In this document: one piece after another, positions 17,809 to 27,171 of the stretch | Layout: each line of letters begins with the position of its first letter | Position numbering within the stretch: position 1 is the first letter of the stretch | NCBI GenBank assembly: GCA_016703125.1 | Contig: JADJCR010000008.1 | Coordinates: 124,001 to 188,000, forward strand | Length of the DNA: 64,000 nt | Direction of reading: 5' to 3' | Source: Micrococcales bacterium | GTDB lineage: Bacteria > Actinomycetota > Actinomycetes > S36-B12 > UBA10799 | Program-made: the position numbers and the translations under genes | The notes under the pieces: generated by a model | The model's database searches: none | Told to the model about the DNA's origin: nothing | Seen by the model: the letters and a program-made list of their open reading frames with translations, nothing else

Positions 17809-18522
17809 TCACGGCCGCACGGCTGGGGCCCGGAAGCCCTTGACGACCATCCAGGAGCCCAGCGACAACTCCCACGCCGCGACGGGCAGGGTGGCCAGGG
17901 CCGACACCAGGGACAACTGCTCGTTGTAGCCGAAGAACGTGGCGATGTTGGCGGCCAGCAGCAGCGGCGCTCCGATCAGCCCCACCGTGGGGATGATGCG
18001 CGGCACCAGTCCCGAGCGGTACATCAGGGTTCCGAGCAGGAGCGCGTTGATGGAGGCCATGAACCCCGGGCCGAGCAGGAACGTCCAGTCCCGCATCGCC
18101 ACCAAGGCCTGCCCGGTGGTGACCAGCGCCGGGTCGGCGGTCGAGGCGTCCTGACGCAGGGTCACCACGGCCAGCAGGCTGACGACGCCGATCGCGATGA
18201 TGGCCGCTTCCATGAGCCGGGAGGCGACGAAGCCGAGCGCGAAGCCCTCGTGCTGGCGCTTCACCACGCTGAACAGCGCGACGGCGGTCCCGACGCATGC
18301 CACAGCGTTGACGAGGTCGAGGAAGCAGCCCAGCAGCACGCTGGAGTCCGAACCGGCCCCGAGGATGAAGTCGGGGTTGTCCAGCACCGGTCCGAGGAAC
18401 ACCAGGGCCGGGATGGACGACGCGAAGGTGAGCAGGTAGAAGACGCCGGCCACGAAGGCGGTTCGCCTCGTGGGGTCCGTCGTCGTGGGTGTGGTGGTGA
18501 GGGTCACTACTGAGGTGGTCAT
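17809..18522 (-). CDS. DUF4386 membrane protein
   Basis: 237 residues with about six membrane segments. 'RRTAFVAGVFYLLTFASSIP' opens the first one and is typical of DUF4386 proteins, as is the later 'SRLMEAAIIAIGVVSLLAV'. The function is unknown. The gene begins one base after the small upstream ORF ends, and both face the same way as the LAL regulator gene further upstream. This combination recurs in actinobacteria, so the regulator may control them. Confidence 0.85.
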   Translation of the reverse strand: MTTSVVTLTTTPTTTDPTRRTAFVAGVFYLLTFASSIPALVFLGPVLDNPDFILGAGSDSSVLLGCFLDLVNAVACVGTAVALFSVVKRQHEGFALGFVASRLMEAAIIAIGVVSLLAVVTLRQDASTADPALVTTGQALVAMRDWTFLLGPGFMASINALLLGTLMYRSGLVPRIIPTVGLIGAPLLLAANIATFFGYNEQLSLVSALATLPVAAWELSLGSWMVVKGFRAPAVRP

Positions 18523-18523
18523 G

Positions 18524-18772
18524 TCACTGTCCTTTCGATGTGCGCGCCGCGCCGACCCGGTTCACCGAGACCAGCGCGAGGCCGGTGTCTCGAAGCTGGT
18601 GCAACAGGCCTTGCAGCGCGGCTTGGTCGATGACGACACCGCGGAGCACGGTGGTGCCGTCGGTACAACGGGTGAACGTCATGTCGTCGAACCGGGTGGC
18701 CCACCGGGGGTCGAGATGGCCTTGCAGGCGGATCTCGTACCAGCGGGCCTCGCTGCTACCGGTGTGGTTCAT
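18524..18772 (-). CDS. Small conserved protein linked to LAL/DUF4386
   Basis: 82 residues. It has the pattern 'YEIRLQGHLDPRWATRFDDM' and 'GTTVLRGVVIDQAALQGLLH', which I recognise from short actinobacterial proteins encoded with LuxR or DUF4386 genes; it may have a small alpha-beta fold. The stop lies one base before the DUF4386 start codon, implying translational coupling. No catalytic residues can be named. Confidence 0.75.
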   Translation of the reverse strand: MNHTGSSEARWYEIRLQGHLDPRWATRFDDMTFTRCTDGTTVLRGVVIDQAALQGLLHQLRDTGLALVSVNRVGAARTSKGQ

Positions 18773-18902
18773 GACGCTCCTCCGGTGGTGGCTTCCGGGT
18801 CCCGCCGGGCGGCGGTCCTTCGGCTTGACAGCACGCTAAGAAGCGCAATGGTGAGCGCACATCACATCGTGTGGTGAACCTGGTGGTGATCCTGCCCGGG
18901 GC

Positions 18903-21518
18903 TCAGAGCACGCCCAGTTCGGCGGCCCGCCGGACCGCGGCGCGCCGGCTGGTCACGTCGAGCTTGGCGTAGATGTGTTTGGTGTGGGTGCGCAGCGTGT
19001 TCAGGGAGACCACGAGGTGGTCGGCGATCTGCGGCCCGCTGAGGTCGGTGCCGAGCAGTCGCAGGACCTCTGCTTCGCGTTCACTGAGCGGCTCGGCCAG
19101 GCCACTGCTGAGGGGTGCCTGGGGTGCCGCCAGCAGTCGGCGCGGGAAGGGCCAGCGCGGCTGGCGTTTGGTCACGGCCCGCAACAGGGCCTCCAGTTTC
19201 TCGCCCCCGTTGATGAAGGTGCGGGCGTAACCCTCCGGTTCGGCCAGTCGCAGTGCCCGTTCCAGGGGTTGCGGGTCGCGGTGGGCCAGTGCCTGCAAGA
19301 TGAGGATCTCGATGATGCTGCCGGTCCGACCGCCGGCCTCGGCCGACGCCAGCAGCCGCTCGAGCAGCTCCGACCCAGCCAGTTCGTCAGCGTCGGCGAG
19401 CAGCAGTCGGGCCAGGGTGATGTGCTCGCATTCCCGGGCGTACGCCACGTCGTCGTCCGCGCGCAGGCCCGCCCGGCGCACCCATGCCCGCGCCTCGTCG
19501 AGCCGGCCCTGGGTGATCAGCACCCGTGCTCGCAGCGCCCCCACCGGCCGCACCTCGGGGGAGTAGTCACCGGCGTACACCCGCTCGGCCTCGGCGAGCA
19601 GATCTGCTGCGCCGCGCAGGTCGCCTTCGGCGTGACGGATGCCGGCAAGCGCCACCAGGCGGCGATACGGGTACTGCGGCAGCCCCATCGGGTCGCCCAA
19701 GTGCTCGGCCCGGTGCAGGTGGTCGAGGGCGGCCGGCAGGTCGTCGCGCTCGCACGCGATCTGTGCGAGCCCGACGTACATGTCGGGGGTGCCACGCAGC
19801 GGGATCGGGGAGTCGCTGGTGAGCAGGAGCGCATGCTCGTAGGTGCGCGCTGCCTCGTTCAACCGGCCCTGGGTGATCAGGATGTCCGACAGCGCTATCG
19901 AACAGCCCAGGACGTCGGCGATGTGGCCCGCGCTGAGCAACTCGTCGACGGCCGCCGAGTAGGTGCGCTGGGCCTCGGTCAGGTCCCCGCTCGACCAGGA
20001 GGAGAGTCCCTGCAGTGCGTACGCACCGCCGCGCGTGAGGTGATCGTCAGCGGCGGCGCGTTCAACCGCCCGTGCGGCGTGGTCGACGGTACGTGCGCCA
20101 TCGCCGCGCACCAGCGCCAGGGCGGCCCGGTACAGCTCCAGTTCACCGGGTAGGCGGGCGAACTCATCGTGGTCGACGACCGAGATCGGATCACCGGCGT
20201 CCAGCGCGCGTTCGATCCCCCGCAGCCGGTCCTCGATCGCGTCGAATTCCGAACGGGCCATCAGGACCCCCACTAGGCCCATGGCGAGCACGGGTCTGGA
20301 CTGCAGGACTTCTTTGGGCAGCGCGTCGAGGTACTGCAGCATGACGGCATCCTGCCGGTCGCGGCGCAGGGCTGGGAGGGCCAACTCCATCAGGTCCGCT
20401 GCGCGTTCGGCATCTCCAGCCGCCAGCGCGTGCCGGACGGCCGGCACCGGCTCGCCAGCGTCGTCGTACCAGCGGCTGGCCCGGCCGTGCAACTCGCGCA
20501 CATCGTCGGGGTGCTCGTCGAGCAGATGTGTTTGCAGGACCTCGCCGAAGAGGTGGTGGTAGCGGTACCACTGCCGGGTGTCGTCGAGCGGCACCAGGAA
20601 CAAGTTCGCGCGGTCCAGCGCCTGCAGGGTGCTCCTTCCGCCGGCCTGCCCGGTGACGGCGTCACACAGCGGGCCGCACAGGCGGTCCAGGATCGAGGTC
20701 CGCAGGAGGAAGTCGCGGATCTGCTCGGGCTGGCGTTGCAGGACCTCCTCGACGAGGTAGTCCACGACGTACCTGTCGTCGCCGGTGAACCCCGCCACGA
20801 ACCTGGTCACATCCTCGCGCCCCTGCAACGACAGCGCCGCCAGTTGCAGCGCCGCGATCCAGCCCTCCGTGCGTTGCTCGAGGGCCTCGACGTCTGCGGG
20901 ATCGAGGTCCCGACCGGTTGCCGCGCCGAGGTACTCCCCCGCCTCCTGCGGGCTGAACCGCAGATCGGCGGCACGGACCTCGACCAGCTCGCCACGCGCC
21001 CGCAGGCGCGCCAGGGGCAGCGCCGGGTCCGCGCGGGTGCTGATCACAAGGTGCGCCTGTGGCGGGAGATGTTCCAGAAGGAACGCCATGTCCTCGTGGA
21101 TGCCCGGCCCGTCGGCCAAGTGGTAGTCGTCGAGAACCAGGTGGACATCGTGGGTGAGTTCGCTGAGTTCGTTGACCAGGGTCGTGAGGATCGACTCCAT
21201 CGCAGGCTGCGGGGACTGCAGCAGGGACGCCGCGCTGCGGCCCATGTCCGGGTCCACTGTCTGCAGGGCAGCGACCACCTGGACCCAGAAGGTGGTCTGC
21301 GCGTCATCCCCCGCGGCCAGGGACAGCCACGCGACCTTGTGCCGGGTGGCCAGCCAGGATGCGAGCACCGTGGTCTTCCCGAACCCGGCCGGCGCGCTGA
21401 TCAGGGTCAGTCGGGCCTGGTCGCCGGGCCTGAGGATGGCGTCCAGTCGGGGCCTGGCGATGTTGCCGGGACGCGGGCGAGGTGCGTGGAACTTGGTCCG
21501 GACCAGGGAATGTGCCAC
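18903..21518 (-). CDS. LuxR-family regulator of the MalT/LAL type
   Basis: 871 residues. An N-terminal STAND-type ATPase has Walker A 'SAPAGFGKTT' (41-50) and Walker B 'HLVLDDYHLADG' (about 128-139). A long helical tetratricopeptide-like sensor region follows (about 350-780). The C-terminal LuxR helix-turn-helix begins 'LSEREAEVLRLLGTDLSG' and includes 'LVVSLNTLRTHTKHIYAKL'. LAL regulators bind ATP and an inducer, oligomerise and activate promoters. The GTG at 21518 is the start. The downstream genes at 18524-18772 and 17809-18522 are probable targets. The inducer is unknown. Confidence 0.92.
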   Translation of the reverse strand: MAHSLVRTKFHAPRPRPGNIARPRLDAILRPGDQARLTLISAPAGFGKTTVLASWLATRHKVAWLSLAAGDDAQTTFWVQVVAALQTVDPDMGRSAASLLQSPQPAMESILTTLVNELSELTHDVHLVLDDYHLADGPGIHEDMAFLLEHLPPQAHLVISTRADPALPLARLRARGELVEVRAADLRFSPQEAGEYLGAATGRDLDPADVEALEQRTEGWIAALQLAALSLQGREDVTRFVAGFTGDDRYVVDYLVEEVLQRQPEQIRDFLLRTSILDRLCGPLCDAVTGQAGGRSTLQALDRANLFLVPLDDTRQWYRYHHLFGEVLQTHLLDEHPDDVRELHGRASRWYDDAGEPVPAVRHALAAGDAERAADLMELALPALRRDRQDAVMLQYLDALPKEVLQSRPVLAMGLVGVLMARSEFDAIEDRLRGIERALDAGDPISVVDHDEFARLPGELELYRAALALVRGDGARTVDHAARAVERAAADDHLTRGGAYALQGLSSWSSGDLTEAQRTYSAAVDELLSAGHIADVLGCSIALSDILITQGRLNEAARTYEHALLLTSDSPIPLRGTPDMYVGLAQIACERDDLPAALDHLHRAEHLGDPMGLPQYPYRRLVALAGIRHAEGDLRGAADLLAEAERVYAGDYSPEVRPVGALRARVLITQGRLDEARAWVRRAGLRADDDVAYARECEHITLARLLLADADELAGSELLERLLASAEAGGRTGSIIEILILQALAHRDPQPLERALRLAEPEGYARTFINGGEKLEALLRAVTKRQPRWPFPRRLLAAPQAPLSSGLAEPLSEREAEVLRLLGTDLSGPQIADHLVVSLNTLRTHTKHIYAKLDVTSRRAAVRRAAELGVL

Positions 21519-21592
21519 CGCGGCTCCCGTCGTGTCTTGACAGACGATGCGCCGAGCCTAACGGCGTTGTGGCAGGGGCGGCAGCGCGGGTT

Positions 21593-21751
21593 TCAGAATC
21601 CGTTCTCCGCGCTCGCGTCAGGCCTGCGCCGGTCCACCAGCCACGCCTGGAAGATCCCCGTCAGGTCCACGCCGCTGACCTCTGCGGCCAGCGCTTCGAA
21701 CTCCTCCACGGTGGCCGTGCCCCACCGGTGCTCGCGCGGGCGATCTGCCGG
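21593..21751 (-). pseudogene. C-terminal remnant of an M1-family aminopeptidase
   Basis: A fragment of about 50 codons ending at 21593 reads 'REHRWGTATVEEFEALAAEV' then 'GVDLTGIFQAWL'. This is the pattern at the C-terminal end of M1 metallopeptidases, where a TTEDF-like turn is followed by a Trp-Leu near the end. No catalytic domain (HExxH) is present upstream; the fragment abuts the promoter side of the oxidoreductase gene at 21792. It is a truncated leftover. Confidence 0.55.
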
Positions 21752-21791
21752 CTGGAGGTCCCGGTCGGGGCACCTCCGTAGCATGGGCCAC

Positions 21792-22868
21792 ATGCCCAAC
21801 CCCATTGACCCTCTGCGGCTTGCCCATGGCCGGGCGTGGCGCAACTCCCTCGCGCTGGCGCCGTTGACCAACTGCCAGAGCCACGCAGATGGCAGCCTGT
21901 CCGACGACGAGATCACCTGGCTCACCGCTCGCGCAGAAGGTGGGTTCGGTCTGGTGATGACGGCGGCTGCGTTCGTCGCTCCGGCGGGCCATGTGTGGCG
22001 CGGGCAGTTGGGCGTCGCCTCCGACGACCACCTACCGGGACTGCGCCGCCTGGCCGAGGGAGTGCGTGCGGCGAATGCCTGCAGCGCGGTGCAACTGCAC
22101 CACGGAGGTCGACGGGCGGAGCGGGCCATCACCGGAATGGCAGCCCAATGCCCGTGGGACGATCCCGCCCACGACGCGGTGGCCATGACCGGTGAGGACG
22201 TCGAGGCGACCGTTGCGGACTTCGTGGCGGCAGCCGTGCGAGCCGAACACGCCGGCTTCGATGGCGTGGAACTGCACGGTGCGCACGGCTACCTGCTGGG
22301 ACAGTTCCTCGACTCGACACGCAATCACCGCACCGATGCGTACGGCGGATCGCTGGACAACCGGTTCCGGGTCGTCCAGGAGGTGATGGAGGGGGTTCGC
22401 GCAGCCACGGGGGAGGACTTCCAACTCGGGTTGCGACTGTCTCCGGAGGGTTTCGGGATCCCTCTGGCCGATGGTCGGGAGTACGCGCGGCGGGCTCTCG
22501 ACTCTGGTCTACTGGACTACCTCGAACTGTCGCTGTGGGACGTCTTCATGGGGCCGCGCAGGGGAGGCGACGGGCTGCTCATCGATCACTTCGTGGATCT
22601 GCCGCGGGGATCGACGAGGTTGGGCGTCGCGGGCAAGGTGCTGTCCACCACGGACGCGCAGTGGTGCCTGGACAAGGGTGCGGACTTCGTCTCCGTGGGC
22701 CGCGGCGCGATTGTCAACCACGACTTCGCCGCACGGGCTGTCGCCGATGCGTCGTTCAGCGCACGCCCCCTCCCCGTGTCGGTCGAGGTCCTGCGGCAGG
22801 AGAGGGTCGGGCCCGCGTTCCTGGAGTACCTGATCGAGACCTTCCCGGACGTCGTCGCGGTGCCCTGA
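21792..22868 (+). CDS. NADH:flavin oxidoreductase (old yellow enzyme family)
   Basis: 358 residues forming an FMN-binding TIM barrel. Family landmarks are 'LALAPLTNCQSHADG' at the N-terminus, 'VQLHHGGRRAE' on the flavin-facing side, 'GFDGVELHGAHGYLLGQFLD' with the substrate-binding residues, 'RNHRTDAYGGSLDNRFR' and the phosphate-binding 'GADFVSVGRGAIVNHDFA'. It lacks the C-terminal iron-sulfur and FAD domains of 2,4-dienoyl-CoA reductase, so it is a short OYE-like ene-reductase; the substrate is unknown. The ATG at 21792 is used here; one at 21783 is in frame and only three codons earlier. Its stop is four bases from the convergent carboxypeptidase stop. Confidence 0.85.
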   Translation: MPNPIDPLRLAHGRAWRNSLALAPLTNCQSHADGSLSDDEITWLTARAEGGFGLVMTAAAFVAPAGHVWRGQLGVASDDHLPGLRRLAEGVRAANACSAVQLHHGGRRAERAITGMAAQCPWDDPAHDAVAMTGEDVEATVADFVAAAVRAEHAGFDGVELHGAHGYLLGQFLDSTRNHRTDAYGGSLDNRFRVVQEVMEGVRAATGEDFQLGLRLSPEGFGIPLADGREYARRALDSGLLDYLELSLWDVFMGPRRGGDGLLIDHFVDLPRGSTRLGVAGKVLSTTDAQWCLDKGADFVSVGRGAIVNHDFAARAVADASFSARPLPVSVEVLRQERVGPAFLEYLIETFPDVVAVP

Positions 22869-22872
22869 CGGC

Positions 22873-24418
22873 TCAGTACGCCTCGTAGAGACTCGTCGCG
22901 ATCTCGCCCAGATCCTCGTTGGCCGCGAACACGCCTTGGATGTCGTCGAACATGGCCTGGTTGACGATGATCGCGATGGCGAGCTTACGGCCGGACTGGG
23001 CCTCGATGTAGCCACCGAGGGCCTTGGTCTCGACCCGCAGCCGTTGGTTCAGCAGATCCTGGTCCCCGAGCGTGCCGGTCTTGGCGTACACCTTGCCCGC
23101 GGCCGGGCTGTCGGTCTGCACGGTGGCCACCGACCCGTCGACACCCATGATGGGCATCGCCCCCATCCAGCGCTGGGCATCCGGACGGTCGTTGAAGACC
23201 TTCATCAACTGTGCGACCGAACTGGCGGTGACGAAGTTGCCGGGCAGCCCGGAGCCGTCCACAAGGGACGCCTGCTTCGGATCGACCCCGGCCGCACCGA
23301 GCACCTTCGCCACCTCCGGGAAGCCGTCGTCGCAGTCCCTGCTGCCGATCGATGCGGCGAGCAGGCACACCTGGGTCTGGGCGCCGCGGTTGTAGCTCAC
23401 CTTGAGGATGTAGGTGGCGTTCTCCTCCAGCGGCAGTCCCTCAAGGTTGGCGACCTCGGGCAGTTCGGCGACCTTCGTCGGGGCGGGCAGCGTGCCGCGC
23501 GGATTCGGTGCGGTCGGGTTGGACGCAACCGTCACGCCCGCGCGCTGCAGGGCTTCGATGAATGCGGTGCGGGCGAAGCGGGGCGGGTCGTCGAAGTGCT
23601 CCACCTTCAACTGCGGATCGGCGTCGGCGGCGATGGTGCCGCGCAGCACGATGGTTCCGTACTCGGGGCTGGTGATGTCGATGCCGCCGTCCTCACCGGC
23701 AGCCACCGTCGTGACGCGGTTGACCACCCGCCAGGGCGCCACCTCCGGCCGCATCCGGACCGCGGCGGGTTCACCGACAGCGCCGGGTGTGGTGACGACG
23801 TCGATGAGGTTGTTGTTGATGATGATCGGCGACACTGGGCCGTCGTTGATGCCCAGGTTCTCGGTGGCCCAGAGGCGGTCGTCGATGACGACGTCCCCGC
23901 CGACCCGGTCGATGCCGGCGGCCTTCACCTGCTCGGCGAGGTCGTCGAGACCGGCCAGCGGGTCGTTGTCGGCGATGGTCGCGCCGGGCAGCACGTTCGC
24001 GTCGTTGTGGTCCATATTCGTGAACACGACCTGCCCGTCCGGACCGGTCTGGCCGCCCATGAGGATGTCGCCCTTCGCGACAAGTACGAGGTCGCCGTCC
24101 AGCGTGCCGCCATCGACCTGGCCCTGCCGCACGACGGGCGTCGTGATCTTCGAATCGGGGCCGAACTTCAACCATGCGGAGCCGACGCTGTAGGTCTTCG
24201 TCACCGAGGCGGGCTCCAGCAGGGACGCGGCGTTGTAGTCCACGAGCGCCTCGCCGGACTCTGCGTCCTCCACCCGGATCGCCCAGGTCGCCCCGCGTAG
24301 GGCGCGGACTCCATGATCTGCACGGCGCTGTCCGGCAGCCCGGGATCGCGGTATCCGAGGTGCCGGACGAACAGGCGGCCAGCGGGAGCAGGGCCAGGCC
24401 GATGAATGCTTTGCGCAT
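22873..24418 (-). pseudogene. dacB: D-Ala-D-Ala carboxypeptidase/endopeptidase (PBP4, S13), two frameshifts near the N-terminus
   Basis: The main frame holds the three penicillin-binding motifs: 'EPASVTKTYS' (SxxK), 'KVSYNRGAQ' (SxN) and 'YAKTGTLGD' (KTG), plus the long inserted domain of class C PBPs. The N-terminus sits in another frame: ATG 24418 opens a lipoprotein signal ('LALLPLAAC'). Two one-base losses, in the CCCGGGC and GCGGGGC runs near 24345 and 24300 (minus-strand reading), separate them; adding one G at each gives a continuous protein of about 515 residues. It would trim or cleave peptidoglycan cross-links at the outer face of the membrane. This is probably an intact gene with consensus errors. 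It lies 50 bases downstream of a small membrane-protein gene. Confidence 0.85.
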
Positions 24419-24468
24419 GTGAGTCGCCTTCTTGGTGAATGTCCTCGAAGGGCTGATGCTAGTGGGTC

Positions 24469-24717
24469 TCAGTAGCCCAGCACTCGCGCGAGGATCATCA
24501 GCGCGGCCGCTACACCGAAGAACACCAACCACGGCCACGTCTTGCGCCACCGTTCGGAGCGCCGGGCCCGCTTCGCGCGTTTCACCGACTCACCCCTGCC
24601 CTGCAGGTCGGCCCGGTCCAACTCGGCCCAGCGTTCGCGTTTGGCCTGCAGGTCCCGCTCGCGCGCCGAGGCCTCGCGCTGCGCCGCGTCGTTGACCCAG
24701 TCGTCGTCGAAGCTCAC
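24469..24717 (-). CDS. Small tail-anchored membrane protein
   Basis: 82 residues from the GTG at 24717. The first 60 are charged and helical ('DAAQREASARERDLQAKRER') and basic before the membrane. The C-terminus is a single hydrophobic helix ('WPWLVFFGVAAALMILARVL'). It probably sits in the membrane by its tail with the charged part in the cytoplasm. It lies just upstream of the PBP4-type gene and may be co-transcribed. No family is recognised. Confidence 0.6.
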   Translation of the reverse strand: MSFDDDWVNDAAQREASARERDLQAKRERWAELDRADLQGRGESVKRAKRARRSERWRKTWPWLVFFGVAAALMILARVLGY

Positions 24718-25033
24718 AGAACCAGCGAAACACAGGCGGCGCGCTCGCACCAGGCGGTCACGGGGCGAACCGGCGCTGCAGGTCGGCATAGGGCATCGCG
24801 CCGTGGAGGAAGCTCAGCGTGCCGGTGTCGAGCAACTCCCGGGCTGCGCGTTCCCAGCATGCTCAGCGAGTCCTATGGTTCGCGCTCGCGACAGTTGGTT
24901 GATATCGCACGAACGGCCGTCGCTACAGCGCGGGAGCGGTACCTGCTCCTGTCCCGCTGGCGTACTCTGGAGGTGCGCCCTGAAGGCCGGGAAGTCCCGG
25001 CTCCCGACCGCGAACGCGGGGCTGGGAGGGATC
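24718..25033. other. Gene-poor gap
   Basis: I see no convincing gene here. A stretch near 24752-24850 on the minus strand reads like a protein fragment ('ELLDTGTLSFLHGAMPYADL') but has in-frame stops on both sides, so at most it is a relic. The right end holds the GGGAGGG ribosome site of the next gene. Confidence 0.5.
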
Positions 25034-26206
25034 ATGAACGCTTCGACGACCCGAGTTGCCGTGGCCCTGGCCATCGCCGTCACACCGGCGGTCGGCGTTG
25101 CTCCGGCAGCGGCGGTCCCGGTCACCATCACCGTCCACGAGACCGGCCTGGAGTCCCTGAATGCGGTGTCCCGCACGGGTCGCTACGTCGTGGGCTCGGA
25201 GGTGCTGTACGGGCGCCCGCAGTTGCGAGACCTGGCCACCGGTACCCGCGTGGCGCTGTTGCCCCAGAAGGCCAGCCGGCCATCGTTGAGCGACAACGGC
25301 CGGTACGTGGCGTACACGCTGCCGGTCGGCGAATGGGGCCGTCAGAAGGTCATGCTTTTCGATCGGCGCAAGGCAACGACCACCAACGTCACCCGGCGCT
25401 CGGACGGCGCACTTCTGAAGCCCACTTGGCGCAGCCGCTGCACCCTGGCGCTGTGCGAGGAGGACCAGAAGTTGCGCTACTCGCCGCAGCTGGCCGGCGG
25501 CCAGATCTCCGGCAACGGCCGGTACGTGGTGTTCAGCGCGAACTTCCGCAAGCCGGGCAAGATCGACGTCTACCTCAAGGACCTGCGCACCGGCAAACTC
25601 ACCGTGTTCAAGGGCGCCGGTCGGGTGCACCTGGCCGAGGGTGACACCGAACAGCTCCAAGCTCCGTCGGTATCCGAGGACGCCCGCACGATCCTGATCC
25701 CGGGCAGGCTCGAGTCGTACGAATCGGGGAACACGTGGCAACCGGGCCGGGCCGTGTTCGACCGGACGCGGCTCGTGGATATCGGCGGGGTGGGCAACAC
25801 CATGACCCGTGACGGTCGCACCATCACCATCAACGGCTCGTTCTCCGGTGCGGATGAGGGGACCCCCATCGGGGTCGTCTGGTACGACGTGGCGACTGCT
25901 ACGAGCATCCCGGCGGACCCACCCACGATGCGCTTGAATCTCGGGACCTCCTCGCGCGACGGGCGATACGTGGTGTGGAAGGCGAGTATGGCCGATCCCT
26001 TGCAGATCCGTGATCGCACCGCGGCGGTGAGTTACGACCTGCAGGCGGCGCTGACGGCTGCGGGCTACGCGGTGAACCCCTCGGCCGGTGCCCCGGGCAG
26101 TTTCGTGTGGGGCTACCCCGATACCGCGGCCGCCATGAGCGGTGACGGGCTTGTGGCCTTTGTGGACACCAGTGCCGGCATCGTCGCCGTCACGTGGACG
26201 CCGTGA
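25034..26206 (+). CDS. Secreted beta-propeller (TolB/WD40-like) protein
   Basis: 390 residues. A signal peptide ends near 'APAAAVPV'. The rest carries repeated blade motifs of the 'SxxGRYVxxxS' kind: 'SRTGRYVVGSEVLYGRPQLR', 'SDNGRYVAYTL', 'SGNGRYVVFSANFRKPGKID', 'SRDGRYVVWKA' and 'SGDGLVAFVDT', so six or seven blades are likely. Proteins of this sort on the cell surface bind partners or sugars; no catalytic residues are visible. The ATG at 25034 follows a GGGAGGG site. It stands alone in its transcription unit. Confidence 0.8.
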   Translation: MNASTTRVAVALAIAVTPAVGVAPAAAVPVTITVHETGLESLNAVSRTGRYVVGSEVLYGRPQLRDLATGTRVALLPQKASRPSLSDNGRYVAYTLPVGEWGRQKVMLFDRRKATTTNVTRRSDGALLKPTWRSRCTLALCEEDQKLRYSPQLAGGQISGNGRYVVFSANFRKPGKIDVYLKDLRTGKLTVFKGAGRVHLAEGDTEQLQAPSVSEDARTILIPGRLESYESGNTWQPGRAVFDRTRLVDIGGVGNTMTRDGRTITINGSFSGADEGTPIGVVWYDVATATSIPADPPTMRLNLGTSSRDGRYVVWKASMADPLQIRDRTAAVSYDLQAALTAAGYAVNPSAGAPGSFVWGYPDTAAAMSGDGLVAFVDTSAGIVAVTWTP

Positions 26207-26289
26207 GACATCGCCAGCCGCGGGGTCGCGGTGACCGAATCCCGGACTGGCCCGGTGACGTGCAGCGGTTTCGCGCGTAGCGTGCGGGC

Positions 26290-27168
26290 ATGGCTGAGGG
26301 CCACGCGCCGTGCGCGCGTACGGTCGAACTGCCCGAACTGCGCATGCGGGTGGTCGAGGCGGGTGCGGGCGAACCAGTCCTGCTCCTGCACGGGTTCCCG
26401 CAGGACTCCCGGGAGTATGCCCGCGTCATGGACCACCTGGCCGGAACTGCGCGATTGATCGTCCCGGATCTACGCGGGGCAGGTGGCACCGGCGCACCTG
26501 CGGGGCGTTACGACCTCGCCACGATGCAGGGCGATCTGCTGGCACTGCTGGATGCCCTCGGACTCCAGCGGGTGGCAATTGTCGCGCACGACTGGAGCGC
26601 GCTGGTGGCCTTCCTGTTCTGCTTGGACCATCCGGAGCGCGTCTCGCGGTACGTGGCGCTGGCCGTGCCGCCGCCGTACCTGCGGATGCATCCCGCGATG
26701 GCGCGCTCCATGCCCCACCTGTGGTTCCAGTACGCGCTGGCCACGCCCGGGCTTGGGGCGCGTCTGCTCTCCGGTGGCCGGCAGCGGCTCCCGCACTGGC
26801 TCTTCCGCACGTTCACTGCGCGGCCCGACTCGATCTGCGCCGCGGATGCCGCCGCGTACTTCCGTGCCTTGCGCGACCCCGCACGAGCCCGCGCTGGTTC
26901 GGCTCTGTACCGGCAGTTGATCGTCCCTGAGTTCTTGCGGATCATGCTGGGGCGGCACCGTGGTCGGGTGCTGGAAGTGCCGACCCTGGTGCTGTTCGGG
27001 GAGCAGGACGATGTGATCCCCAGGGCGATGCTGCAGGGATTCGATGCGGACGCCCGGGACCTGACGATCGACTTCGTACCCGGCGCTGCGCACTACATCG
27101 TGGATGATGAACCCGCGGAAGTTGCCCGGCGGATCGCGCAGTTCCTGGCCCTGCCGGCAGGGGTGTGA
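26290..27168 (+). CDS. Alpha/beta hydrolase of the epoxide hydrolase/haloalkane dehalogenase type
   Basis: 292 residues. The nucleophile elbow is 'IVAHDWSALVAF', so the nucleophile is Asp (about residue 101), as in soluble epoxide hydrolases and dehalogenases, not Ser. 'LLLHGFPQDSREYARVMDHL' gives the oxyanion region (HGFP, typical of epoxide hydrolases), 'FGEQDDVIP' the acid, and 'GAAHYIVDDEP' the catalytic His. Hydrolysis of an epoxide or similar ester-forming substrate is likely; specificity is unknown. It is convergent with the membrane-protein gene (3 bases between the ends). Confidence 0.85.
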   Translation: MAEGHAPCARTVELPELRMRVVEAGAGEPVLLLHGFPQDSREYARVMDHLAGTARLIVPDLRGAGGTGAPAGRYDLATMQGDLLALLDALGLQRVAIVAHDWSALVAFLFCLDHPERVSRYVALAVPPPYLRMHPAMARSMPHLWFQYALATPGLGARLLSGGRQRLPHWLFRTFTARPDSICAADAAAYFRALRDPARARAGSALYRQLIVPEFLRIMLGRHRGRVLEVPTLVLFGEQDDVIPRAMLQGFDADARDLTIDFVPGAAHYIVDDEPAEVARRIAQFLALPAGV

Positions 27169-27171
27169 CGG

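Noticed and set aside
24740..24860. Protein-like fragment ELLDTGTLSFLHGAMPYADL on the minus strand
   Set aside because: Stops on both sides and no family that I can name; too short to call.
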